Below are positions 43,128-53,400 of a stretch of 64,000 nucleotides of DNA, in pieces. The position numbers were made by a program, and so were the translations under genes. Each line of letters opens with the position of its first letter. Position 1 is the stretch's first letter. This DNA comes from Cyanophora paradoxa. Its lineage: Eukaryota; Glaucocystophyceae; Cyanophorales; Cyanophoraceae. Location of the stretch: the NCBI GenBank assembly GCA_004431415.1, contig QPMI01000288.1, forward strand, positions 1 to 64,000, read 5' to 3'. The notes beneath the pieces were generated by a model. That model was not told the DNA's origin. It did no database searches and was given only the letters and a program-made list of their open reading frames with translations.

Positions 43128-44542
43128 ATGAGCGTCTCGAACGAGCCGGCGGAGCTCTTGCGGTCTCTGTTTGATTGCCACAACCATGTATGCGAGCTCG
43201 CCGCTTCATGCCGCGGGCGCTTACCGCACCCTGCAGATCATCGACGATGGCGCAGGTGCGTGTACACGCGACCACCTTCCACCAGGCCCACGCCGAGCAC
43301 CGGCGCGGCAGAGGCCCTCGCCGGCATTGAGGCAATTGCCTGCCGTCGGATGTGTGTGATGAGCTGCCGTCCCTCGGATTTCGCTTCGACCGCGCGCCTC
43401 GCCGCTGCTCACGGAGAGCGGATAGTTCCTGGTCCGTTCGTAAAAGAAAGACGCTAGCCTGCATCCTTCTGAGCCGTCCGGCGCTCGCGCAGCCTTCGGA
43501 GTGCATCCCTGGTTCGCGCACACTCTGCGGCCCGGCGACCCGGACGCAGTCGACGCGAGCACGCTCGCGGAGTGGGATTCGATGCTCCGCGGCGCGCTCG
43601 CCGCCAACCCCCGCGCGATCGTCGGAGGCGCGCCCTCGCGGCCCGGGCCCCGGCGCCCCGCACGCGCCGCCTCACGCGCCGGGGCGGGGCGGGCAGAGAT
43701 CGGGCTGGATAAGGCGGCGAAGATCCCGGGGCGGGGAGAGTGCGACTTCGCGCAGCAGCTCGCCGTCTTCCGCAGGCAGCTCGCCATCGCCGCGGCGCGC
43801 TTCCCGCCCGCTTCGCATTCGCGCGCGCTAGAATCTGATCTGGGGCGCAGGAGCTGCGCCGCCCCGTCAGCATGCACTGTGTCCGCGCGATGGGGCCGGC
43901 CACCGAAGTCCTTCGCGAGCTCGCGGCCCGGGGCCAGCTGCCCCCGCGCGTCATGTTCCACAGCTACACCGGTACCCCCTGACCCCTGCGCCCTTTCTCC
44001 TTTCCCCCATCCTTCCCCCAACCCGGTACCCCACAGGCTCCCCAGACGCGGTAAACCAGCTCCGAAAGATCAGCCGGGCCGCTGAGGAGCGCTTCTATTT
44101 CAGCTTCTCGGAGGTAGCATACCCTCCCGGGCGCCCCCTTTCCCCCTCCCCCCCCCCCCTCCCCCCAAAGAAAATGTTTGAGCTTAGCTTGGCAAGCCGG
44201 GAGGCAGGCATCGCCCTCCGGGTGCGAGGCAGCGCGAGGGCTCTCACCCGGCGGCCCCGGCAGGCGCTGAACGGGCGGAGCGGGAAGGGGGCGGCGGCGG
44301 TGGCGGCGGTGCCCGACGACCGCCTCCTCATCGAGTCCGACCTGCACCGCACCCCCGCCATCGACCCCGCCATGGTCCTTTCATTCGCGCTTCGATCGAG
44401 CTCAGTGCCGGTCGAGGCCGACGCGGCGCGGGGCGCGCAGGCCGGCTCCCTGCGCCTCGTGGCGGAGGCCAAGGGCTGGAGCCTCGCCGAGGCGGCGCGC
44501 CGCACGCGGGAGAACGCAGAGCGCTTCTTCGCCTGGGACTAG
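43128..44542 (+). CDS. TatD-family metal-dependent DNase
   Basis: Exon 1 from ATG 43128 reads MSVSNEPAELLRSLFDCHNH, giving the first metal-binding H-x-H. It is followed by exons with GIEAIACRRMCVMSCRPSDF and AAAHGERIV, then GVHPWFAHTL (the family GxHP motif). AIVG is joined to EIGLDKAAKIPGRGE (metal-binding Glu), and then come FAQQLAVFRRQLAIAAARF, SMHCVRAMGPATEVLRELAA (His) and VMFHSYTGSPDAVNQLRKIS (His). LLIESDLHRTPAID carries the last metal Asp, and WSLAEAARRTRENAERFFAW the C-terminal helix. All TatD metal ligands are in place. The spacing and the ESDLH wording resemble the fungal and plant Scn1/Cut9-interacting branch. TatD proteins are 3'-5' exonucleases acting in DNA repair or DNA breakdown. 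The stop is at 44540-44542. About six introns are inferred. Confidence 0.9.
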
Positions 44543-44761
44543 CTGCAGCCCGCGCTCCTCCCGAGCTGTACAGTTTGTTTCAAGGTTCCATGTGCCACTA
44601 GTCCTATAGCTACAACTGTTGACACCATGGCCAGGGAGGTCAGCTGGTGAGCCTTCGTTCTTCCAAGAATACAATCGATATATCGATACGGGAGGGAGCG
44701 GGAATTCGAAGAGGCGGGCGGATCGGGATGGCGGGGGGCTGTTGGGTGCCGGTGGAGGGGG

Positions 44762-45756
44762 CTACTGGGTGCCGGTGAGGCGCCTCAAGCAGGAGATCGC
44801 CTGAGGCATGTGCTCCTTGGCGTTGATCAGGGCATTGAACGCCAGCTGGACCTTGCCCGACTTGTCCACGACGTACGTCACACGCTCCGTCGTCAGCCTG
44901 GCGGGGTGCCGCATCAGAAGTGCGGGGCAGCGGGGGCCGGCGGGGGGTACGGCCTCACCCGAGCATGGCAGAGCCGACTTTGAACTGCTTGTGCAGCTCC
45001 TTGTTCTGGTCGCAGAGGAGCCGGAAGGGGAGGCTGTGCTTCGTCTGCCGCGGCCGTCGGCACGGCGCACCTTGGCGGGCGGGACGGGTACCACGGACCT
45101 GGAACTCGGCGTTCTTCTCTGGCGAGTCGCGGCTGACACCGAAAACCTGCAAGGGCGTCTCGGGGCGCGTCGGGGCGCAGAGTGGGCTTGGGCGCGCCTC
45201 GGCCTTGAGGGGCTTGAATGCGCCGATGCTGTCGCGGAAGCTGCAGGCCTGCTGGGTGCAACCTGCTTTGCATCAGGCGTTGCAACAAAAAGCGCATAGG
45301 AAGGAAGACAGGCCCGTAGTCATGGCTTTCGGGTAGAAAAATAGGACCAAGAAGTCGACGTTGGGGCGCGAGAGGACCTCCGAGAGGGTCACGGGCTGGC
45401 CCGTGCTGTCCGGGACAGTGCTGCGCATCCAGGCGGCCCGTTCAGCATGGGGCTGCACGTGCAGCGGGGCGCGCGCATAGAATCCGACGCGCGGGGCCGC
45501 GCAGAGCCTTTCAGGAAGACAATCGATTAATCCGGATCCGGCACGGGTGCTCAGCGCGGCGCGCGCGGCCCGGCCGAATCGGAGCCGGGTTTCGGGTGGG
45601 GCGTTCGAGAAGCAGCGGCGGGGCGGGCGGGGGCATTCTGGACGCATACACGCGCATTCTAGCTGCAGGCATTCTAGATGCGGGCATTCTAGATGCGGGC
45701 CGGTGCGGGGCTTCGCACATGTTCAGCGGGGCTTGCTCGCCGACATGCAGAACCAT
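44762..45756 (-). CDS. Peroxiredoxin, PrxQ/BCP type
   Basis: A first exon from the ATG at 45756 (MVLHVGEQAPLN) is spliced to VPDSTGQPVTLSEVL, then VDFLVLFFYPKAMTTG joined to CTQQACSFRDSIGAFK. This CxxxxC arrangement supplies the peroxidatic Cys and the resolving Cys five residues later, which defines PrxQ/BCP. Further exons carry FGVSRDSPEKNAEF, LPFRLLCDQNKELHKQFKV and TERVTYVVDKSGKVQLAFNA, ending LRRLTGTQ with TAG at 44762-44764. The enzyme reduces hydroperoxides using thioredoxin. In plants PrxQ is plastidic, but here no transit peptide precedes the catalytic domain from this ATG; one could lie in an upstream exon. Five or six short introns are inferred. Confidence 0.88.
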
Positions 45757-45885
45757 GTTTGAATTTTTTACTAAGCCGGCTGATGCACGACACGGATTTC
45801 TGATGCGCGTGCTTCGCGATGTCGTGACTGTCGTATGCCGTACCCGGGCAGCCTCAGGTCTCTGCATTCCTGCTGTAATCCTGCG

Positions 45886-47592
45886 ATGGTTGGCACCAGC
45901 ACCGCGAGCGGGAGCGATGCGTGCGCGGGGAGCGAGGAGCTGGACGCGCTCTTGCGAATGATCGAGGCGGTCGCGGTGGAAGCAGCCCAGTGCGTTCCCC
46001 GGCCACTTGCTTGCTCCAGCGGCGTCAAAGCCTCGATTCGCAAGCTGATTCCGCTCCCGCCCTACCCCAGGGAGGCCGGCAACTACTTCCTCACGCGCTG
46101 CGGCAGGTGCTAGCTAGCGCGAGTTACGGGCTGCCCTCCTCGCCGCGCGTAGCCGATCATGCTGGGCGAGCGGTTGTGCTGACGCTCACCGCTCACAGCA
46201 CCGCGGCGCAGTCGAACAAGAACCCGGTCGATATCGTGCGCGCGCGCCCACGCCTCTCCCTTTGCCGCGCTGGCGAGCGAGGCGGCGCGCAGGTGACGGA
46301 GGTGGACCAGCATAGCGAAAAGATCATCAGGGGGCACATAGCGAGGGCATTCCCGCACCACGCGGTGCTCGGGGAGGAGGGCGTAGAGCCTGGCGCCGCC
46401 GCCGCGAGTAAGCCTGCCGCACCCGCCCCGTCCCGCCCCGCCCCGCCCGATCCGACTGCCCCCGGTCCGCAGCGCGGGCGCTTCAGGGGGTGAGCGATGC
46501 GGAGTGGCTCTGGGTGGTCGACCCACTGGCGAGCCGCCCCGCCCTGCTCGAGCTCGCCCGGCGTACCCCCCTTCGCCGCTAACCCCCCTCCAGGACGGGA
46601 CGCTGAACTTCGTGCACGGGATGGACCTGTACGTCGTCTCGATCGCCGTCGCCCACCGCGGGGCCGTTGTGGTCCACGAGCCCCTCCCCCCTCCCCCCCC
46701 CCCCCCCCCCCTCCCCTTCCCTCCTCTGTCTAGTTCGAGTACGGGGCCGGCCGGTCCGGGCGGGGCGCAGGTGGGCGTGATTTACGACCCGCACCGGAAA
46801 GAGACCTTCACGGCGCGGCGCGGCGGCGGCGCCTTCCTCAACGGCACGCGCATCGCTGTACCCCGCACGGACTCCCTCCTCCAGGTCCCCCGACAAAAAC
46901 TTCCAGGAGCTCAGAGGCTCAAATCTGACTCAAATTTCTGCAGTCGATCCTGGCGGTGGGGTTCCCCAGTGACCACCTCCGCATGCGCCCCGCCATGTGG
47001 TGAGGCCGGCCGCGCCGTACCCGCGCCACCTCGCATGGCGCGACCGGCTAGCTTTCCACAAGACCTGTAGCGCTCCACGCGCCCCGCCCACGCCCTCGCA
47101 GCCGGGGCATATCAGAACTCGCGCCCCGCACGCGCTCCCTCCGCTGCACAGGTGCCCCTCCTCGTGCTTGTGCCCCGCTTCTTGTCGGCCTTTCTTTGAG
47201 CGGTCGCGTGCGCAGGCTCGGCGTGCGTGCACCTCAGCTGGCTCGCCTGCGGGCGCATCACCGCCTTCTGGGAGGCTCGTGCACCCCCTCCCCGCGGCCT
47301 CCTGGAGCCCCGTCGCGACGGCGGGGCCAGGTGGATTTGAATGCGTGGGACATCGCTGCGGGGTCGCTGCTGGTGCAGGAGGCGGGGGGCACGGTCACCG
47401 ACACGCGCGGGGAGCCGTACAGGTGCCCTCCTCATCCCCGTCCCCGCCGCCGCCGCTTCCCGCTGGCCTCAGGGGGCGGGCAGCCTGAGGGTGCGGCACG
47501 TGCTGGCGTCGAACGGGCGCATACACGGGGAGCTCGTGGGGGCCCTCGCCGCCGCCCGCGCCACGGGCTTCGAGGAGGCCGCCCCCACATAG
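45886..47592 (+). CDS. Inositol monophosphatase family phosphatase
   Basis: The ATG at 45886 begins [15 protein letters not shown], then [14 protein letters not shown]. The domain exons give SNKNPVDI joined to [28 protein letters not shown] (46371-46382, metal Glu), and WVVDPL joined to [20 protein letters not shown] (the DPxDGTxNF signature). They continue with [40 protein letters not shown], and [20 protein letters not shown] (the WDxAAG motif). The end is [20 protein letters not shown], with TAG at 47590-47592. The intron that splits DPL and DGT (46529-46593) has a GC donor. All Mg2+ ligands are present. Family members act on inositol phosphates, and some plant ones on galactose-1-phosphate or histidinol phosphate; the exact substrate cannot be told. 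An in-frame ATG 17 codons upstream (45835) is an alternative start. Confidence 0.9.
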
Positions 47593-49480
47593 CACCGCCC
47601 CCGCCCCCACGCCCATCCTGCCCGCCTCCGTGCAGCTCCTCGCTCAGTTCCAGGGTTTGTACATGTGTTTCTATGCAGCGCAGTTTGAATGCTCTCGAGG
47701 AGCAGCTCTAGTACCGAGCGAAGGCCTACACTGTCGATGAGGGTCCTCAAGGGTCCTGCCTTACGAGTTCATATCCAGACCCATAGCTAGCTAAAGAGCG
47801 CGTTAAATCGTGAGCTTGTCGACGTCCAAATCGAAGCTGAAGCTTATCGATATCTAGATCTGTACATACAATTCGCTGCCGTGGCCGGAGTTCAACGGTT
47901 CGACGTCGACTGCTGTTCAGAGCTCGGGGCGGTTGGGGGCCGAGGGAGCGGGTCGGAGGCCCCCAGGGGGACGCGCCAGGAGGGCGCGCGGGGCGAGGCT
48001 GCACGCCAGCATCACTGGGCTGCCGGCGGGGGCCACTCCGGGCGTCAGCAAAGCGCGTCGGCGCCCTCAACTCCGATATCGAATTTAATATTCGAGCTTC
48101 GGGCTTCGGGCTTCAGCGGTTGCGCGACAAGGTTGACTCGAGCCTGGAGCTCGTGCACGCGCCTTATGTCTGCGTCGCGGAGGAGCACGGCGTCCTTTGC
48201 CAGCCAGAAGCCGTGCAGCTCCTCCTGTACACGTCGTTGATCATGACATAAAATTCAAAACGCGCCCGCGGATCGGCGATATCGATCAAGCGCCAAGGTC
48301 GCGATCGATATCGATAGATGAATTTCACACCACGCGGGTCCGCCAGGCCTCGCCGGCGGCGGAAGGGTTCGCTTGCGCCCCGATTGTCGTCCCGAACTCG
48401 CCTTCGAATCCCGGTCCGATGTCGATCAATCGCGAAGTCAATATTTTCAGAGCTCGAGCAAAATCCAATGCAAGCGAAAATTAGCTTCAAAGAAATCTCA
48501 TTGCGCGCTCACGGAAGGCGAGGCGGCGGCCGGGGGAGCCCTGAAAAACTCCCACGTTCCAGGCGAGCTCTGCCCGCGGAAGCAACGATTGCAATAAGAA
48601 GTCTCCATTATTAAATTAAATTTGATCGAGGCGACTCGATCCGTCTCTCACCGAGGGAGGAGGCGGCCGAGGAGGCGAGGGAGCGCGCCCAGGGCTCGTC
48701 CGGGTAAAAATGCGCCAGCCTGCTGATCATGAGCCCGAGGAGCTCATGATCATGATCGCATCTGAATCTAAATAGCTAGATATGACCCCCGGGTCCCTAG
48801 CCCAAGGCCTTGGCGTAGAGCCGCGGAGCCGCGAGCCGAATGCATTAACTCTGGAATCAATGTTGGCGGGCACCAGAGGCTCTCGCCGAGGTCGAGGGGG
48901 TCGAGGCTCGAGCGCCCCCGCGCCCGCTGCGCCTTGGCCGCCACCGCGCGCTGCATCGCCGCCACCTGCGCCCCCAACACCTGCGTCCGACGGTCGACGT
49001 CGTGCAGCGCGTGGCCAGCGTCGGTGGGGTGATCGATAGCTGTAGGGGCCTGCGCTGGCAATGCAGCTGCTGATGCTGCACGTGAGCTTAAGCTTCGAGG
49101 CTCACATCCCTTTCGCCTGATGCTTCGCGGAGTGACCGGTAGATCACCAGGCTGCGTCCGAAAATTCGATACCGATTCGCGATACAGTTACTTTTCAAGC
49201 TGCGCGTGCGGAAAGAAGATTTTCACCAGTCGAATGGATCTAGATTGCCCTCGGAGCGAACTTCTGGCCGCTTCAAGTCGATGTCCATTCTGCCGGGGCC
49301 CCGCGCGCGGGCCCGTTGGGGGACGTCGAATGAATTTTGAAGCAAAAGGAATTGAACGCCACTTCCAGAACGTGCGAGGCAGATCAGGAGAGGAGCGATG
49401 GTCAAGAAATCCCGCGTGCGATGCCTGCGTTTTTGGTGGGATTAATTATATAGAAGACAGATCGATCACTTAAGATTTGG
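47593..49480. other. Intergenic region with palindromic sequences
   Basis: About 1.9 kb of more balanced composition. It holds a perfect 11-bp inverted repeat at 48724-48752 and several ATCGATATCGAT-like blocks (47840-47856, 48290-48312). There is no recognised exon on either strand. Confidence 0.5.
48724..48752. repeat. Perfect 11-bp inverted repeat, 7-bp loop
   Basis: TGATCATGAGC (48724-48734) and its exact reverse complement (48742-48752) flank seven bases. Such a hairpin may be a chance palindrome in an AT-balanced spacer. Confidence 0.6.
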
Positions 49481-49489
49481 AGGCATGCC

Positions 49490-50004
49490 TTCGCGAGGTC
49501 GATCGCCATGCTCAAATACCGCTTCTCTCCGAATACCTCGCTCATTCTCAGTAAGGCCAGGCACCACTGCGATCCGGGAAATTCAATGTAACGCGGCGTC
49601 GGGAATCGTATTTAATTTCGCCGACGAATTTCGCGCCTTCGTGTTGTAGTGCAAATATTGTCCGTCGCCGTCCTCGGTGCCGGGTGGGTCCTCCTTGCCA
49701 ATCCGGAGCCCCGCGAGCGTCGGGCGCTCCACCGTCGCCTGCCCTAGGCGGTGCGCGCCGTCGCGCGAGCGCCCGAGGACGTCGTGGACCTCGCGAACGA
49801 TCGCGGCCGCGCGCTCGAGGTACGCCGCCTCCCCCGTCGCGTCCCAGAGGCTGAGGTGAGCAAGCACTCCATGCGCGTCGGTCCAGAGGTACCGCCCGCC
49901 TCCCGTGTTCGCGAAGGGCGCCGGCTTCCACCCGCCGCTCGCGCCCTTCCCGTACGCGCGCTCCAGCAGCGCGGCCGCCGCCGCAAGCTTTTCTTTCTCA
50001 CGCA
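49490..50004 (-). pseudogene. Alpha/alpha-toroid (six-hairpin-like) protein, apparently a fragment
   Basis: From an ATG at 50004 the frame reads LLERAYGKGASGGWKPAPFA, NTGGGRYLWTDAHGVLAHLS, YLERAAAIVREVHDVLGRSR, PTLAGLRIGKEDPPGTEDGD and GQYLHYNTK, then meets a stop after a change of character. A second piece in another frame reads YIEFPGSQWCLALLRMSEVF and GEKRYLSMAIDLAKACL. The wording (WTDAxGV, RPTLxGLRIGK, DGQYxHYxTK) recalls a conserved uncharacterised family with a six-hairpin glycosidase-like fold in bacteria and algae. Known members are, as I recall, about twice as long; no continuation is seen to 47.6 kb. It may be a decayed or partial copy, or a gene whose 3' exons I could not detect. 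Confidence 0.5.
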
Positions 50005-50497
50005 TGCTCAATTTCTGATCGCCACGGCGTTGCCGGGCGCCAGCTCCGATCCTCTCCTCAATTAAGCTTCCTAGGCCTCGAGCTGTCGTTGCATATCCCC
50101 CCAGCCCACTAGCTATAGCTCCCGGCGCTTGAGGCCGAAGCTTGAAGTCGGCTCTTGAGGCTGAAGCTTGAAGCTTGGACGTCGACGTCGACTGGAGAAT
50201 TCTAATTCCAATTCACTCCGCGAATTAAGGCAAGACAACAAATCATTCACTCTAATGGGAAAGCTCAAATAATTAAATAGGAAAGACAACAAGTTAAAAT
50301 CTATACAGACTGAGAATTGCAATCTATGTACACTCAAGATCCAGATCTCCGGCCCGAAAGCTACACTCCAGCGCTAGCGAGTGGACATGGTCTCGTTAAT
50401 TTAAACGTTCCGCAAAAACTAGTTTTGGATATGTAACACTCAATGATATAGCTAGCCGCTTGTGAACATCGATATCACGTACCACGATCAAATGCAC
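50005..50497. other. AT-richer intergenic gap with short direct repeats
   Basis: About 490 bp of comparatively low GC. GCTTGAAG and GAGGC-TGAAGCTTGAAG words recur at 50130-50180. It carries the 3' flank of the NPHP3-like gene and the promoter of the toroid fragment. No exon was seen. Confidence 0.5.
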
Positions 50498-53400
50498 TCA
50501 ATGATTCAGGGCATGCCCCGCTCTGGACAAACCCTCGCTGGCCCCCTCGCTCCCTTCGCCCCCGTCTCCTTCGTCGTTATTGTCAAGCGGGCCCATGAGA
50601 AGCGCCGAGAGGACCTGCGGGGGTACGTGGGAGCTGGGAGGCGGGAGCGGGCGGGCCGGGGTAAAGGCGACCATGCGGGAGGCCAGCCGCCGCGCGTCGT
50701 CGTCCCTCCCCGCCGCCTTGTACGCCCCCTGCGCCCCCGCCGCCCCCCGCCGGCTCGAGAGGAAAGGCGAGGGGCGGGCGGGGAGGAGCGGGGGGAGCGG
50801 GGGGCGCGCGAGGAGCTCCTTGGCAACCTCGCTGGCGACGCTGCCCCGCCCGAGCCCCGCCGCCTCCAGGCCCCGCAGCGCCCCCTCCAGGAGCCCCGCC
50901 CCGCTCCCCCGCTGCCCCGCCCCCTCAGCGCGGGGCCGCGTCGCTGAGCTCGCCCGGGGTCGGCGCGCCTGGAGGATCTGTGCGAGGTTGACGCGCACGG
51001 CGGCGGCCGCCTCGGGCTTGCCCCGCCCCTGCCCCGCCTGCCCCGAGACGCCAGCGTGAGAGGCCCCTCCTCGAGCTCGCCTCTCGGGGGCGCGAGGGGC
51101 GGCGCAGGGTGCCTCGAAGGCGGCGGCGGCGCCGGCGGCGGCCTCGGCGGCCTCCTCGTGGCGCCTCATCTCCGCCAGGACCTCCACGAGCTCCACCCAG
51201 AGGGGGAAGAGCTGCCCCCGCCTCAGCCCCCGCCTCGCCTCGCCTTGCCCGGCGCCTGCGCGTGGGCCGGCGCCACCTGCTCGTCGTGGAGGCCCCGGCC
51301 GGCCCCCTCCCGCTCCCACAGCCCGCGCTGCCGGCTGGTCTCGCTGCGCGGCGCACGGCGGGGCGGGGCGGGGCCGCGCCGGGCGGGCGGGCGCACGCGG
51401 TAGAGGGCCTCGGCGCGGTCGGGCCGCCCCGCCGCCCGCTGCAGCTGCCCCGCCTGCCCCCCGCCCTCAGCGTCGGCGCCCCCTCGGCCATGGCGCGGGG
51501 CGGGGGGCGGGCCTTGAGGGCGAGGGCGGAGCGGAGGGGGTGCCCGGGCGCCAGCGCCGCCTCGAAGATCGCCCCCGCCCGCTGCGCCCCGCGCCCCCGC
51601 GCGTCGGCCCTCGAAGCCGGCAGGGCAGGCGTGTGTGCGTCTGCCCCTCGACTTTCTGCTCTAACGGCCGGAGCCGCAGCGGACGGGCCCCGCCGGGGCG
51701 GACCTGGTAGAGCTCCTCCGCCTCCTCGAGCCGCCCCTGCGCCCGCCTGCCGCCCCGCCCGCCCCGCCCTCCCCCAATCAGGCGGAGGCCGCGGCAGAGC
51801 CGAGCGGGGTTCGACGCGGGGTCCGGCGCGCAGCAGAGGGCGCTGCTCGAGGATGCGGGGGAGGGAGGGCAAGGGGCGGGGCGGGCACCGCAGGTCGGCG
51901 AGGTGCTGCAGCTCGCCCCCCGTGCGCCAGTGCCGCGGCCCCTGCGCCGCCTCCCGCGCCGCCGCCGCCCGCTGGGAGGAGGATGAGGGGCGGGGGAGGG
52001 ACAGAGGGCCTTCTAGTGCGCTCGGGGGCTGTCTGGGCGGGGCGGGGCGGACGAGGAGCAGGGGCTCTGCCTCCTCGAGGCGCCCGAGCTCGACGAGGAG
52101 GTTGCCGAGGATGGCGAGCTGGCCGGCCGCCGCCTCCCCCGCCGGCCCCAGCGCCCCCTCCACGATCCCCAGCGCCCGTCGCATCACCCCCTCCGCCTCC
52201 TCCGCCCGCCCCCGCCGCTGCCCGGCCGCCTCAGGGGCCAGGACGCGGACAGAGAGGAGCGGAGACGAGAGGCCTGGTAGAGGAGGCCGAGGGCGGCGTA
52301 GGCCTGGGCGAGGCGCGGGTGGGCGGGCCCCAGCGCGCCCTCGTCCACCCCCAGCGCTTGCTGCCGCGCTGCGTCAGGGGGGGAGGGGGAGAGGCGGGGG
52401 GGCGGGGCACGAGGAAGAGCTCCTCGGCCTCGTCGAGGCGGTGCTGCCGCTGCAGCTGCCGGCGGCGTCAGCGCCCCCGCCGGCCCGGGCGCGGGGCCGG
52501 CGCGCGGCCGGGGGGCGGACGTGGAGGCCGAGGTTGCGGGCGGACTGGGAGACGGCGGGGTGCTCCACCCCGTACGCCTCCTCCCGCAGCGCCAGCGCCT
52601 CCTGCGCCCCCGCCCCTTCAGCCGCCCACGGCCGAGGCGCGTGCAGGCGGGGCGGGGGCGGGGGCGGGGGTACCCGGTAGGCGGCCTCGGCGTCGGGGTA
52701 GCGGCCCTCGGCGAGGCCACGTTCGCCGCCGCGTTCAGCACCGTCGCCATCTGCCCCTCGCGTCAGAGGCGGCCGCACGCCGGCGACGGGGCGCGGGGCG
52801 GGGCGGGCCTCGGGTGGCGCGGCCCGTGCGCGCTCTCCGTGATCCGCCTGCACCGCTCCAGATACCTACCCCGCCCCGCCCCGTCGGCCCTGCCGGCCAC
52901 TGCACCGCCGCGCCCTCGGGCGTGCGCGGGCACCGGCCGGCCTCCTGGAAGCGGCCCTGCTCGAGGGCGGCGGTGGAGAGGAGCAGGAGCAGCGGCTGCA
53001 GCGCCGGGTCCGAGCCGCCCCGCGCCGCCTCCGCCGCGGCGAGGGCCCGCCCCAGGACCGCCTCCGCCTCCCGTGCCGCCCCTGCGCCAGCAGGCCCTGC
53101 GCGGCCCCCGCGCTCAGACGGGGCGCTTAGAGGGCGGGGATCGCGCGCCTTGGCGATGTCGCCGAGACAGCGGGCGGCGGCGGGGCTCGCAGCGCCCCCC
53201 AGCCGCTCCTCCATCTCCAGCGCCCGCTGCGCTAGACTCAGACGAGGGGCGGGGCGGGACGGGCGGGGCGGTGCGGGGTGCCTGGAGGGCGGCGAGGGAG
53301 CGGGGGTACTCGCCGCGGTCGTACAGCGCCGCGGCGAGCTGCTCGAGGGCCTGCGCGGGGGTGCTCGGCCGGCAGCTCGCGGTCGGCGCCTCCGGGGCGC

